Translations under genes and position numbers: made by a program
Shown here: positions 43,451-53,200 of the stretch, piece after piece
How the letters are laid out: every line of letters begins with the position of its first letter
Position numbering within the stretch: position 1 is the first letter of the stretch
DNA from: an uncultured Mycoplasmatota bacterium
GTDB lineage: Bacteria; Bacillota_I; Bacilli_A; RF39; UBA660
NCBI GenBank assembly: GCA_946403755.1
Contig: CAMJBC010000005.1
Span: 62,001-126,000, forward strand
Direction of reading: 5' to 3'
DNA: 64,000 nucleotides
The notes under the pieces: model-generated
The model's database searches: none
What the model saw: the letters and a program-made list of their open reading frames with translations, nothing else
Told to the model about the DNA's origin: nothing

Positions 43451-44378
43451 TATTATATTTTATTCCTTGATAAGAATCTCTTCTATTCATTTCTTTATCT
43501 ATATCATTTAGAATTGTAGTCTTTTTAATTAACCATGAAGGTTCAACTAATTCACTAATCATTGGATCTCCAGTTAATCTATGAACAACTATATCTTCTC
43601 TTAAATATTCAAGTTGATCACATACTATATCTATATATTCTTCTCTACTTAATATTTTAAAATGTGTTTTGTTATATAACTTCTCTAACTCAGTTCCTTT
43701 TAATATAGATAAAGCATGTATCTTAATTCCTTGTATATCTAAATTACTTAAATATTTAACTGTATCTATCATCATTTCTTTAGTTTCATATGGAAGACCA
43801 TTTATGATGTGCACTACTACATTAATATTTCTTTTTCTTAATTCTTTAACCATATCTTCAAAACATTTCAAAGTATGGCATCTATTGATTAATTTAGAAG
43901 TACTATCATGTATTGTTTGAAGACCTAATTCAATTGTTAAAAATGTTCTAGTATTTAAATCACTTAAATATTCTAAGCATTCTTTACTAATCGCATCACA
44001 TCTTGTTCCAATAGAAAGACCTACTACATTATCAAGTTTTAATATTGGTTCATATTTTTCTTTTAAAATACTAACAGGTGCATATGTATTAGTATTAGCT
44101 TGAAAATATCCTATATATTTAGCATTAGGCCATTTATTAATCATTATTTTTTTAATATCATTAAATTGCTCTAATAATGGTTTTCTTTTATTTCCTGCAT
44201 ATTCTGCACTACCACTTTTAGAACAATAAATACAGCCACCTGTTCCAACTGTTCCATCTTTATTAGGGCATGAGAAACCACCATCTAAAGATATTTTGCA
44301 TACTTTAGAATTAAACTTATGTTTATAAAAATAATCAAGAGTATAATATCTCTTATTTGAGTCACTATATTTAAACAT
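43437..44378 (-). CDS. Radical SAM protein, YhcC/TIGR01212 family
   Basis: A 313-residue radical SAM protein. The 4Fe-4S motif is read in SCPNKDGTVGTGGCIYCS, with the wide Cys spacing typical of TIGR01212 (YhcC). Further matches are YFQANTNTYAPV, GLSIGTRCD, LTIELGLQTIHD and VVHIINGLPYET. Substrate unknown; the family resembles Elp3-like enzymes without the acetyltransferase domain. A single-gene unit with its own terminator. Confidence 0.9.
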   Translation of the reverse strand: MFKYSDSNKRYYTLDYFYKHKFNSKVCKISLDGGFSCPNKDGTVGTGGCIYCSKSGSAEYAGNKRKPLLEQFNDIKKIMINKWPNAKYIGYFQANTNTYAPVSILKEKYEPILKLDNVVGLSIGTRCDAISKECLEYLSDLNTRTFLTIELGLQTIHDSTSKLINRCHTLKCFEDMVKELRKRNINVVVHIINGLPYETKEMMIDTVKYLSNLDIQGIKIHALSILKGTELEKLYNKTHFKILSREEYIDIVCDQLEYLREDIVVHRLTGDPMISELVEPSWLIKKTTILNDIDKEMNRRDSYQGIKYNKKSA

Positions 44379-44413
44379 CTTTTTCTCCTAAATAAATTTT
44401 ATCATAATAATTA

Positions 44414-44439
44414 AAAAGAGTGAATTTATTCACTCTTTT
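44414..44439 (-). terminator. Terminator of nifJ
   Basis: Stem AAAAGAGTGAA/TTCACTCTTTT with the stop codon in the loop; T-run on the minus strand. Confidence 0.8.
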
Positions 44440-47400
44440 CTTCTAAATTTTTAAAATATGTATATCTATTTTTAGCATATTCCATATTTGCTTCATATAA
44501 TTTTTGATATTCTTCTTCATTCTTAGTTTCAAGATTTTTATATCTCATTTCTTTAGAGAATAATGAATCATAAATATTAAATTCTGGTTCTTTAGAATCT
44601 ACTTCTAATTTTTCAGTATCAGGATTATATCTCATTAAAATATTATATCCAATATCTACTAAGAATTTTTGTTCATCTATTTGGCCAGTCATTCCACCTA
44701 CTATACCTTGTTCAATACATGGACAATATGCAATTATTAATGAAGGTCCATTATGTTCTTTTGCTTCTTTAAATGCTTTTATAGTTTGCTGCATATTAGC
44801 ACCCATTGATATTGAAGCTACATAAACATTTGGTATAGACATCGCTATTTTAAATAAATCTTTTTTGCCTTCTAGTTTTCCTGCAGAAGCAAATTCAGCT
44901 ACACTACCTGTTCTAGTTGATTTAGATTTTTGACCACCTGTATTTGAATATACTTCTGTATCTAAAACCATTACATTAATATTTTCATTACTATGAAGAA
45001 CATGATCAAGTCCTCCATATCCAATATCATATGCCCATCCATCTCCACCTAGAATCCATACACTTCTTGATGGTATATAATCTAATAATTCTCTTATTTC
45101 ATTTGGAATATCTGAAGAAGCTAACTTATCTTTAATAGCAATAGTTAAATCATCATCTTCCATATTATCTAACCATTCTCTAAATGTTGCTTTTATTTCA
45201 GGTTTAACTTCATCCTTATATTTATACATTAGAGATACTAATCTTTCTCTCATCTTTTTATATGACATATGAATTCCAAATCCAAATTCAGCATTATCTT
45301 CAAATAATGAGTTCATCCATGGAATCTTATATGGTGTTAGTGGTAAACTTCCACCATAAATTGATGAACATCCTGTTGCATTTGCAATAACCATATTTCT
45401 TCCATAAAGTTCTGTTAATAACTTAATATATGCTGCTTCACCGCATCCAGCACAAGCACCACTAAATTCAAAATATGGTTTTTCAAAACTAATACCTTTT
45501 ACTGTAAATTTATTAAATGGTGTTACATTCTCTTGATTATTAAATAAGTAATTAGCTATTCTAGCTTTTCTTTCATCATAATTTCCTAGTGTAAGAGCTT
45601 TTTCTCCATTTTTACCAGGACATACATTAGCACATAATCCACATCCAGTACAATTGTCTTCATCAATAGTCATATAGAAATGTTTATTCTTTTCACCCAT
45701 ACTGTCTATTACTTCATCTCTATCTAAATGTGCCATTAATAAGTCATTATCTTCAAGTGAGAATGGTCTAATAGCAGCATGTGGGCAAACAAATGCACAT
45801 TGATTACATTCTATACAATTTCCACTACACCATTTTGGTACACTAAGAGCAATTTTTCTCTTATCAGAGGCAGCTGTTCCTCCTTCAAATGTACCATTTT
45901 TATATTTAAGAAAATCTGATACTTTTAAATCATTTCCTCTTAATTTTAATATTTCATTTGTGAAATCTTTTTCTTCTTTTTTATCCTCTGTTAAAGTGAA
46001 AATATTATTATCTATTTCTTCTAAATATTTAAGTCCTTCTTCAATAGCACCTAAATTATTATTAACAACATCTTCACCTTTTCTAGAATATGTTTTAACA
46101 ACTAATTGTTTAAAATCATCAAGTTCTTTTTTATCATATCCATTTAGTTTTAACATATACATACATATAACATTATTTATTTTTCCATTTAGTTTATATT
46201 TTTTATTTAGTTCATCTAAATTAGCTATATATACTTTAATATGTTTATCAAGTATTTCTCTTTTATTATCATTATTTAATAATTCATTTAATTCTTGATC
46301 ATTTTTATTTGATGATATTAATAATATTCCATTTTCTTTAATATCTTTTAAACAATAATATCTATTTAAATAAATATCTTTTGATACTACAATAAAATCT
46401 GGATTAGTTAAGAAATATGGTGCATTTATTTTACTAGTACCACATCTTAAGTGTGATATAGTAACTCCTCCACTTTTCTTAGAATCATATTCAAAATATC
46501 CTTGAACATAATTAGAAGGAATATCTCCTAGAACTTTCATAAAGTTTTTAGAAGCACCAACCATTCCATCACTACCAAATCCAAATACTTTTATTTCTTT
46601 GTAATCTGGAGTTATTGAAAGTGGTTTACTTTCTAAACTTAAATGAGTTACATCATCATCTATTCCAATAGTAAATTTTTCTTTACCATTATTAAACATA
46701 TTTTCAAATACTGCATTTATATCAGCTATTGGTACATTTTTAGAAGAAAGACCATATCTACCAGCATATATTTTAATATTTGATTTTCCTTTTAATGCTT
46801 CAACTATATCTAAATATAATGGTTCTCCATTAGCACCTGCTTCTTTAGTTCTATCAAGTACACTAATATAATTTACACTATGTGGTAAAACATTTAACAA
46901 ATGTTTAACACTAAATGGTCTATATAAATGAACTTCTATTAAACCAACTTGTTTATGATTTTTATTTAATTCATCAACAACTGTTTTAACAGTATCACAT
47001 ACACTACCCATAGCAACTATTACATATTTAGCATTTTTATCTCCATAATAATTAAATGGTTTATAGTTTGTACCTGCTAATTTATTTATTTTATTCATAT
47101 ATGATTCAACAATACTTGGCATATCATCATAATATTTGTTTCTTGCTTCAGTATTTTGAAAATAAACATCCCCTGTTTCACTAGTACCTCTAGTAATACT
47201 CTTTCCAACATTTAATGCTTCTTTTTTGAATTCATATACTTTATCATAATTAATTAATTTTAATAATTCATCTGAATCTAGTAATGATACTTTATTTAAT
47301 TCATGACTTGTTCTAAAACCATCAAAGAAATGTAAGAATGGTAAACTTCCTTCAATAGCACTTAAATGAGCTACCGCACCCATATAATACGCATCTTCTA

Positions 47401-47833
47401 CATTAGATGATGCTAACATACAAAAACCAGTACTTCTTGTTGCGTAAATATCTTGATGATCACCAAATATTGATAATGAATGAGTTGCTAAACTTCTAGC
47501 AGCTACATGAATTACACCAGGTAACATTTCTCCTGCCATTTTATACATAGTTGGTATCATTAATAATAATCCTTGACTAGCAGTAAATGTTGTTGCTAAA
47601 GATCCTGATGCTAAAGCACCATGACAAGCTGCACTAGCACCTGCTTCACTTTGCATTTCAAGTACTCTTACTGTATCATCAAATAAATTCTTTTTACCAG
47701 TACTACTCCATTTATCTACTAATGATGCCATAGTACTTGCTGGAGTAATTGGATAAATACCACATACTTCAGAAAATACATATGCACTCATAGCACAAGC
47801 TTCATTTCCATCAATTATATAATCTTTTTTCAT
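44426..47833 (-). CDS. nifJ: Pyruvate:ferredoxin (flavodoxin) oxidoreductase
   Basis: A 1135-residue single-chain PFOR: the N-terminal pyruvate domain (ICGIYPITPASTMAS), transketolase-like domain II, a domain with two 4Fe-4S clusters (CIECNQCAFVCP and CTGCGLCANVCPG), a further Cys motif (SGACAGCGEAAY) and the thiamine diphosphate site (GGDGWAYDIGYGGLDH). It oxidises pyruvate to acetyl-CoA and CO2 and reduces ferredoxin. With acetate kinase this gives ATP in anaerobic fermentation. The gene stands alone, with GGTGAT before the ATG. Confidence 0.97.
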   Translation of the reverse strand: MKKDYIIDGNEACAMSAYVFSEVCGIYPITPASTMASLVDKWSSTGKKNLFDDTVRVLEMQSEAGASAACHGALASGSLATTFTASQGLLLMIPTMYKMAGEMLPGVIHVAARSLATHSLSIFGDHQDIYATRSTGFCMLASSNVEDAYYMGAVAHLSAIEGSLPFLHFFDGFRTSHELNKVSLLDSDELLKLINYDKVYEFKKEALNVGKSITRGTSETGDVYFQNTEARNKYYDDMPSIVESYMNKINKLAGTNYKPFNYYGDKNAKYVIVAMGSVCDTVKTVVDELNKNHKQVGLIEVHLYRPFSVKHLLNVLPHSVNYISVLDRTKEAGANGEPLYLDIVEALKGKSNIKIYAGRYGLSSKNVPIADINAVFENMFNNGKEKFTIGIDDDVTHLSLESKPLSITPDYKEIKVFGFGSDGMVGASKNFMKVLGDIPSNYVQGYFEYDSKKSGGVTISHLRCGTSKINAPYFLTNPDFIVVSKDIYLNRYYCLKDIKENGILLISSNKNDQELNELLNNDNKREILDKHIKVYIANLDELNKKYKLNGKINNVICMYMLKLNGYDKKELDDFKQLVVKTYSRKGEDVVNNNLGAIEEGLKYLEEIDNNIFTLTEDKKEEKDFTNEILKLRGNDLKVSDFLKYKNGTFEGGTAASDKRKIALSVPKWCSGNCIECNQCAFVCPHAAIRPFSLEDNDLLMAHLDRDEVIDSMGEKNKHFYMTIDEDNCTGCGLCANVCPGKNGEKALTLGNYDERKARIANYLFNNQENVTPFNKFTVKGISFEKPYFEFSGACAGCGEAAYIKLLTELYGRNMVIANATGCSSIYGGSLPLTPYKIPWMNSLFEDNAEFGFGIHMSYKKMRERLVSLMYKYKDEVKPEIKATFREWLDNMEDDDLTIAIKDKLASSDIPNEIRELLDYIPSRSVWILGGDGWAYDIGYGGLDHVLHSNENINVMVLDTEVYSNTGGQKSKSTRTGSVAEFASAGKLEGKKDLFKIAMSIPNVYVASISMGANMQQTIKAFKEAKEHNGPSLIIAYCPCIEQGIVGGMTGQIDEQKFLVDIGYNILMRYNPDTEKLEVDSKEPEFNIYDSLFSKEMRYKNLETKNEEEYQKLYEANMEYAKNRYTYFKNLEEKSE

Positions 47834-47876
47834 ATCATCACCAATATAATTATATTACAAAAATAACATAAAAAAA

Positions 47877-47893
47877 AGTAGACATTGTCTACT
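47877..47893 (-). terminator. Terminator of 93-residue gene
   Basis: Stem AGTAGACA/TGTCTACT around one base; T8 on the minus strand. Confidence 0.8.
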
Positions 47894-48173
47894 AAATAAA
47901 ACTTCTATAATGATTAATTAATTGCATTGTTTTTTCTTTAGAAAGTTCTTCTCTTCTTTCTTCTATATTATATGCATGAGGATACTCATCATTAAGTCTC
48001 CATCTATAAACATATTGCTTATCATATAAGAAAGATCCTTCACCTTTTTTAACTCTACCTATATCATATCTAAATCCGTCTTCTGCATATATAATATATC
48101 CATGAACATAATAAGTACCATCTTCTTGTTCATCAGATAATTCTAGTAAAGTTTTACTATTTAATATAATCAT
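47892..48173 (-). CDS. Hypothetical protein (93 residues)
   Basis: Not recognised. The first half is strand-rich and aromatic (GTYYVHGYIIYAEDGFRYD; SFLYDKQYVYRWRL), the second a charged helix (EERREELSKEKTMQLINHY). No signal or membrane segment. Single-gene unit. Confidence 0.5.
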   Translation of the reverse strand: MIILNSKTLLELSDEQEDGTYYVHGYIIYAEDGFRYDIGRVKKGEGSFLYDKQYVYRWRLNDEYPHAYNIEERREELSKEKTMQLINHYRSFI

Positions 48174-48222
48174 ATTTATCCCTCGTAGAATATTATATTA
48201 AATGTTTAAAAATTGTCAAATA

Positions 48223-48246
48223 AAAATATCTCATGTGAGATATTTT
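48223..48246 (-). terminator. Terminator of thioredoxin-fold gene
   Basis: A 24-base perfect palindrome (AAAATATCTCAT and its mirror). The stop codon begins at its edge (48245). Confidence 0.75.
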
Positions 48247-48940
48247 ATTTTCTTTTTTTAGAAGTTTCTTTTTCTTCTCTTGGTTCTCTTTTAGCTTGAG
48301 CTTTAACTGCAGCTAATACTTCTTTTTTATCAGCATTTAATTTGCAAACTACTACAATAGTTGCAATAGCAACAAATATACAATTCCAAATAATTGGTTT
48401 TGCTGCTTGAGATCTAGCTGCTTTTTCATCTTCTACTAATTTTTCATTATATGCTTCAAATACATCATATCTTTTAGATTTTTCTGTATCATATAATGTT
48501 TTAATAGCATTTTCAATTCCGGTATTATAACTTTCAGCATAACCTGGGAATACTTGATCACCAATAACGATATATGGTACTCCACTAGCTTCTTGTCCTA
48601 AGAAACTACCAATAGCACCAAGTAATTCAGCATTATCAGCATCATTCCATACTTCAAAAGAAACTAGTTTGAAATATTTACCATATTCCTTAGTAATACT
48701 TTCTAAATATGTAAGAAATGCTTTACAATAACCACAACCATTTCCTCTAAACATATAGATAGTAATTTGATCATCTGTTTCTACATAATCTGTAGCAGTC
48801 ATCTTGATGCCTTCTTGATCTAATGTTTCTTTAAGATTCATAGTTTTGTAATTTGCTAAATCTATTTTTTCTGCAGCAAATGTTACAACTGGCATAACTA
48901 ATAATAAAGCAGCAACTATATAACCTAATACTTTTTTCAT
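48245..48940 (-). CDS. Membrane-anchored thioredoxin-like protein
   Basis: A 231-residue protein with a signal peptide (1-22, ending FAA), a thioredoxin-fold domain with CGYC (C69-C72, in FRGNGCGYCKAFL) and a cis-Pro-like ASGVPYIVIG, then a C-terminal membrane helix (about 186-206) and a Lys/Arg-rich tail. The active site faces outside, so it may oxidise or reduce thiols of exported proteins. The T4SS-locus proteins in this window are rich in cysteine and are possible clients; this link is inference. Confidence 0.82.
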   Translation of the reverse strand: MKKVLGYIVAALLLVMPVVTFAAEKIDLANYKTMNLKETLDQEGIKMTATDYVETDDQITIYMFRGNGCGYCKAFLTYLESITKEYGKYFKLVSFEVWNDADNAELLGAIGSFLGQEASGVPYIVIGDQVFPGYAESYNTGIENAIKTLYDTEKSKRYDVFEAYNEKLVEDEKAARSQAAKPIIWNCIFVAIATIVVVCKLNADKKEVLAAVKAQAKREPREEKETSKKRK

Positions 48941-48976
48941 ATATTACCTCCTATTAACATTTTATTTTATTTTCAA

Positions 48977-49504
48977 TTATTTTGCAACATTATTTGTTAA
49001 GTAAGCATCAATATTTTCTCTATCAAAACAGCATATATAAACAATAATATTTGGATAGTTTGATTCATTTAATATCTTTAATACAAGTTTAGCAGCTTCA
49101 TCCTTAGGATATCTATATACACCTGTACTAATACATGGAAATGCTATAGATAATTCTTTCAAATTATTTTCTTTTCTATATTCTTCTGCCAATTTTAAAC
49201 AAGTTACATAACAACTTTTTAATAATTCTTCTTCATTATGATTTCCATCTCTATAAATTGGTCCAACTGTATGAATTATTTTTTTACATGGTAAATTATA
49301 TGCATTAGTCATTTTAGCATTACCTGTTTTACATCCACCTAATGTTCTACATTCTTTTAATAAATCTGGTCCTGCTTTTCTATGTATTTGACCATCTACT
49401 CCCCCTCCACCAAGTAAACTTTCATTAGCAGCATTAACTATAATATCTACATCAAGTGATGTAATATCAGCATCATAACCTTGTAATATTTTAATATCTT
49501 TCAT
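48977..49504 (-). CDS. Macro-domain ADP-ribose hydrolase, YmdB type
   Basis: A 175-residue single macro domain: IVNAANESLLGGGGVDGQIH (25-44, the ADP-ribose loop), then TVGPIYRDGN and ISTGVYRYPKDEAA. The family removes the acetyl group from O-acetyl-ADP-ribose and can remove mono-ADP-ribose from proteins. Length normal. No ADP-ribosyltransferase or sirtuin is adjacent. Confidence 0.93.
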   Translation of the reverse strand: MKDIKILQGYDADITSLDVDIIVNAANESLLGGGGVDGQIHRKAGPDLLKECRTLGGCKTGNAKMTNAYNLPCKKIIHTVGPIYRDGNHNEEELLKSCYVTCLKLAEEYRKENNLKELSIAFPCISTGVYRYPKDEAAKLVLKILNESNYPNIIVYICCFDRENIDAYLTNNVAK

Positions 49505-49525
49505 AATAACTCCTTATAAGAAAAA

Positions 49526-49540
49526 AGAGGTTTAACCTCT
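49526..49540 (-). terminator. Terminator of kinase gene
   Basis: Stem AGAGGTT/AACCTCT around one base, T6 on the minus strand, stop codon inside. Confidence 0.75.
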
Positions 49541-50416
49541 ATATAAATCTCTAAATGTTTGTCTAATACTTTCTATAGTATAAGCATTAGAAATTTGTGC
49601 ATAATAATTAAATCCATCTAATAATATTTCATCAAATGGTTTTCCTCTTTTAGCTAAATTAATTGCTCTATTAAATTTTAAGAATGTTCTTCTCATTAAT
49701 TCAAACTTTGTATATGTTCTAACATCATTAACAAGTGAATTAATATCTACATTTAATGTTTGAGCTATTCTTTGGAATAATTGATTTTTCTCTTCATCAT
49801 CATATTTAAAATACATCATATGAAGAGCAATTTCATATGCAATATCTCCTAATGTTGCAAACTCCCAGTCTATAATAAAATAATCATTTCCTCTCATTAT
49901 TATATTCTCAGGACTAAAATCACCATGTATTAATTGCATTGGTCTAGTATCATCTACTGCTATACTTTTTAATGCAACTACCATATCTCTTCTAAGACCA
50001 ACTCTATCTAATGTTTCATAATTGCCTAAACGATCCATAACTACTAATAAGTTATTAATATTATCATTTAAAAATCCTTGATTACTTCTATATGGTATAT
50101 CACTTAATATATTTCTACAATTAATTTGACGCATCTCAAATAAATTATTACAAAATAAACTAAGCATCAAACTAGGTTTAAAATTTTCAGGAATTGGACT
50201 TCCTTCTATAAATTCTATATCTAAATAGAATAATCTATTTTTTATTACTCTTGGGTGTTTGATATTAGATCTTTTTAATAATTCAAATATTTTCTTAAGT
50301 GGAACATATCTTTTATAACCGTTTAATCCACTTCTTTTATAAGTTCTGATAAATTTTCCTCTATTAAAGTCATCCATAATAAATGTATATGGACTACTTG
50401 TATTAATCTTTTTCAT
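49532..50416 (-). CDS. APH/choline-kinase family phosphotransferase
   Basis: A 294-residue protein with the kinase-like Brenner motif HGDFSPENI (near 162-170) and the metal motif IIDWEFATLGD, where DxE-type choline kinases have D-W-E. These fit the LicA/CotH-like and aminoglycoside phosphotransferase group. The N-terminal lobe is short on clear motifs. Substrate not evident: choline, a sugar or an antibiotic are all possible. Single-gene unit next to the macro-domain gene. Confidence 0.8.
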   Translation of the reverse strand: MKKINTSSPYTFIMDDFNRGKFIRTYKRSGLNGYKRYVPLKKIFELLKRSNIKHPRVIKNRLFYLDIEFIEGSPIPENFKPSLMLSLFCNNLFEMRQINCRNILSDIPYRSNQGFLNDNINNLLVVMDRLGNYETLDRVGLRRDMVVALKSIAVDDTRPMQLIHGDFSPENIIMRGNDYFIIDWEFATLGDIAYEIALHMMYFKYDDEEKNQLFQRIAQTLNVDINSLVNDVRTYTKFELMRRTFLKFNRAINLAKRGKPFDEILLDGFNYYAQISNAYTIESIRQTFRDLYRG

Positions 50417-50460
50417 ATCATCACCATTATAATTTTAGCATATATTTATTTAAAATAAAA

Positions 50461-50478
50461 GAAGATATAAATATCTTC
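50461..50478 (-). terminator. Terminator of serpin gene
   Basis: An 18-base palindrome GAAGATATA/TATATCTTC-like (one central mismatch), then TTTTATTTT on the minus strand. Confidence 0.7.
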
Positions 50479-51726
50479 CTATTTATTATCTTCCCATTTC
50501 ATTGGTTCATATACTACTCCAAAAAACCAAATATTATCATATTTAACATCCTTAATTATATATACAAATGGTCTATCAAAATCTATATTAATTATTTCAT
50601 GTTCATCAAGACCAACTGCAGTATTTTTAAATGTTATTGCTGTAACTGCTGCTGCTTTAGTTCCTTTTTCACTAACTTCAATATGTGTTTTATGAACAAC
50701 TTCATCTACAGCTAAATCTGCTTGTTCACTTATGCCTTTAAGATTAGAATTATTTGAGAATATATCTTTAATTCCAAGATCATATAAATCTTCTTTAATT
50801 TTTTCGTATTTATAATCATAAGTATATTTTGGTAAATTATAATTTACTTCTAAACTTTCTCCATTAGCAAATCTTCTACTATTAAATAATGCTTTAAATT
50901 CTTCTTCATTAAAGTTTTTTACATATTCTTTAATATCACCATCTGGTAATATAGCTATATATTCTAAATTAGAACTATCATTATATGATTTATAGCTTTT
51001 AACAATACCTTGTGCTTTATCACTCTTAATATAATTAACATTATTAGATGCTCTCATCATAGCAGTATTTATTTTATTTCCATCTACTTTAGTAAATTCT
51101 TGACTATGAGTATTTTCTTCTTTAAATTCATGTTCCCATTCTAAATCAATAGCAACTGTATTTACTAAAACCATAATAGTATCTGGGAATAAATTATTTA
51201 ATGCAGATGGTATCATTTTAAATGTTTTTTTATTTACCCAATTATTTACTACTTGAGGACCATTAAATTTATCAAATATTATTTCAGCACCATATTTATC
51301 TTCTAAAGTATTAATATAACTTTTATTAATTAATTTTTTAGAATTACTATTAATAAATAACCCATTTGCTATACCTATTCTATCTTTAACATTATTTATT
51401 TTAAGTAATTGATAATTATTTAATACTTCATCTAATTGTTTTTTAGATTCTCCTCTAGCACCTTCATTTAACATTGAAAAAGCATATCCAATTGAAAGTG
51501 GACTTACTAAATAATTAGAATTTTGATTTTCATTAACTTTATGTATAATTTTATAATCAAAATTATTATCAGTTATAGTATTATTATCATCACTTACAGT
51601 ATTATTATCACTTGCTATAACTGATATCATCCCTTGTTTTTCTCCAAAATATTGTAATCCAAATATTATTAATATTATTGCTGTTAAAACAGAACAAAGT
51701 ATAATTACTAATCTTTTCTTATTCAT
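50479..51726 (-). CDS. Serpin-family protease inhibitor, membrane-anchored or secreted
   Basis: A 415-residue protein with an N-terminal hydrophobic segment (LVIILCSVLTAIILIIFGL, 5-23) and a full-length serpin domain: NYLVSPLSIGYAFSMLNEGA, VNNWVNKKTFKMIP, ANGLFINS, the hinge VSEKGTKAAAVTAITF (351-366) and the C-terminal FDRPFVYIIKDVKYDNIWFFG. The hinge has the small residues needed for loop insertion, so it should be inhibitory. By the usual count P1 lies around the KNTA segment. The start at 51726 follows AGGTGAT; an upstream GTG is rejected. It is 9 bases behind the MBL gene. Confidence 0.9.
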   Translation of the reverse strand: MNKKRLVIILCSVLTAIILIIFGLQYFGEKQGMISVIASDNNTVSDDNNTITDNNFDYKIIHKVNENQNSNYLVSPLSIGYAFSMLNEGARGESKKQLDEVLNNYQLLKINNVKDRIGIANGLFINSNSKKLINKSYINTLEDKYGAEIIFDKFNGPQVVNNWVNKKTFKMIPSALNNLFPDTIMVLVNTVAIDLEWEHEFKEENTHSQEFTKVDGNKINTAMMRASNNVNYIKSDKAQGIVKSYKSYNDSSNLEYIAILPDGDIKEYVKNFNEEEFKALFNSRRFANGESLEVNYNLPKYTYDYKYEKIKEDLYDLGIKDIFSNNSNLKGISEQADLAVDEVVHKTHIEVSEKGTKAAAVTAITFKNTAVGLDEHEIINIDFDRPFVYIIKDVKYDNIWFFGVVYEPMKWEDNK

Positions 51727-51735
51727 ATAAATCAC

Positions 51736-52344
51736 CTACAACTTTTTAATTACTTCTATATTTTTATCAACAAGTTCTTTAAATTTATCAAAATCTTTTT
51801 CTGAACCAACTATACTTCCATAATGAATAGGTATTACTTTGTTAGGTTTAATATCATTCGTAAGATTAGCTGCTTCTTTATAATCCATTGTAAACTTACC
51901 ACCTATTGGTATAAATAATACATCACATTTAATACCATGTAATTCAGGTATATCATCAGTATCACCACATACATAAATACTATAGTCTTTTAGATGTAAT
52001 AAATAACCTAACCAATTATTATCAATTGGATGATATGGTTTATCTAAATTATATGCTCTATATGCTTCTACTTGTATTCCTAAAATACTGGTTTTATCTC
52101 CAGGATTCAATAATATTGCTATATCGTCAAAATCACTACCCATACTTTTAGGCATTACATAAACTGTATCCTCTTTAGCAACTTTTAAATAATCTTCTTT
52201 TGAATAATGATCATAATGTTCATGAGTAAAAAATATTATATCAGCATCATGAGTTTCTTTTTCTATTTTAAATGGATCAAAATATATAATTTTATCTCCA
52301 TTTATTTTAATACTACTTTGTGTATTAACACTTATTTTATCCAT
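51736..52344 (-). CDS. MBL-fold metal-dependent hydrolase (UPF0173-like)
   Basis: A 202-residue single-domain metallo-beta-lactamase fold with FFTHEHYDHYSKEDY (H41, H43, D45, H46), YVCGDTDDIPE and PIHYGSIVGSE. It resembles YtkL-type proteins of unknown substrate. Directly upstream of the serpin gene and probably co-transcribed. No other domain. Confidence 0.87.
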   Translation of the reverse strand: MDKISVNTQSSIKINGDKIIYFDPFKIEKETHDADIIFFTHEHYDHYSKEDYLKVAKEDTVYVMPKSMGSDFDDIAILLNPGDKTSILGIQVEAYRAYNLDKPYHPIDNNWLGYLLHLKDYSIYVCGDTDDIPELHGIKCDVLFIPIGGKFTMDYKEAANLTNDIKPNKVIPIHYGSIVGSEKDFDKFKELVDKNIEVIKKL

Positions 52345-52373
52345 ATAATTCTCCTAATAAAAAGAAAAGTATT

Positions 52374-52778
52374 TTAATATATTTCTTTATATGTAGATAC
52401 ATCTTCTTCTATACTATCTAAAGTCATATTATTAAACTTACTTTCTTTGTATTTTATTTTAATATATTTTCCAACTGGTTTTATTTCATCTACATTTTCA
52501 TCTTTTTGATATTCTTCAACAATATCACTATAAATATAAGATGCTGTTACACCATAATCAAATTGAACATATTGTTCATATCCAGTTATTTTATTATTTT
52601 TATCAAAATAATAGACATGATATGTTGTATTATCTAAATAAACTTTTTTAGTTTCATCAGTTCTAAGATCTAATTCTTCTGTTTCATTTGTTTCATTAAC
52701 AACTTCCTTTTCTTCACAAGAATATAATCCAACTGATAATAATAAAATAATTATTATTTTTAATAATTTATTTTTCAT
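52374..52778 (-). CDS. Lipoprotein, unknown function
   Basis: A 134-residue protein with a lipoprotein signal (IIILLLSVGLYSC, Cys at residue 20) and an acidic linker, then a small domain beginning DETKKVYLDNTTYHVYYFD. No family recognised. It sits 6 bases behind the DUF4870 gene. Confidence 0.7.
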   Translation of the reverse strand: MKNKLLKIIIILLLSVGLYSCEEKEVVNETNETEELDLRTDETKKVYLDNTTYHVYYFDKNNKITGYEQYVQFDYGVTASYIYSDIVEEYQKDENVDEIKPVGKYIKIKYKESKFNNMTLDSIEEDVSTYKEIY

Positions 52779-52784
52779 AATAAC

Positions 52785-53174
52785 CTACTTAATTATTGCA
52801 ATCTTATTTAAGAAAGGAACTTCTTTAGCTTCACCTGTTAATGCAAATACAAGACCAATAATTGAAAGAATTGCAAATGCTACTAAACCAAGATAAGCTA
52901 CAAAACCAAATAATCCTGCAAAAGGAGTTAAAAATCCATCTAATGCAGATAAAATAGCTTCATATATAAATATATTCATTCCTTGTTTAGCATGAAATTT
53001 AACGTATGGATTATTCTTTTCAGTAAAATATGGTATTAATGAAAGAACAGATAAGTATGATAATACACTCATTAGTTTTCCACTATCAATTTGTTCTTTT
53101 GTGAATTCATTAGTATGATTAACAAATTCATTTTGATTATTATTTGTATTGTTTTGATTTTGATTCTCGTTCAT
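52785..53174 (-). CDS. DUF4870-like membrane protein
   Basis: A 129-residue protein with an Asn/Gln-rich N-terminus (1-25) and the DUF4870/Tic20-like pattern: SVLSYLSVLSLIPYF, NPYVKFHAKQGMNIFIYE, then two further membrane segments. Function of the family is unknown. Confidence 0.82.
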   Translation of the reverse strand: MNENQNQNNTNNNQNEFVNHTNEFTKEQIDSGKLMSVLSYLSVLSLIPYFTEKNNPYVKFHAKQGMNIFIYEAILSALDGFLTPFAGLFGFVAYLGLVAFAILSIIGLVFALTGEAKEVPFLNKIAIIK

Positions 53175-53200
53175 AATTATCTCCTTACATATATTATATT

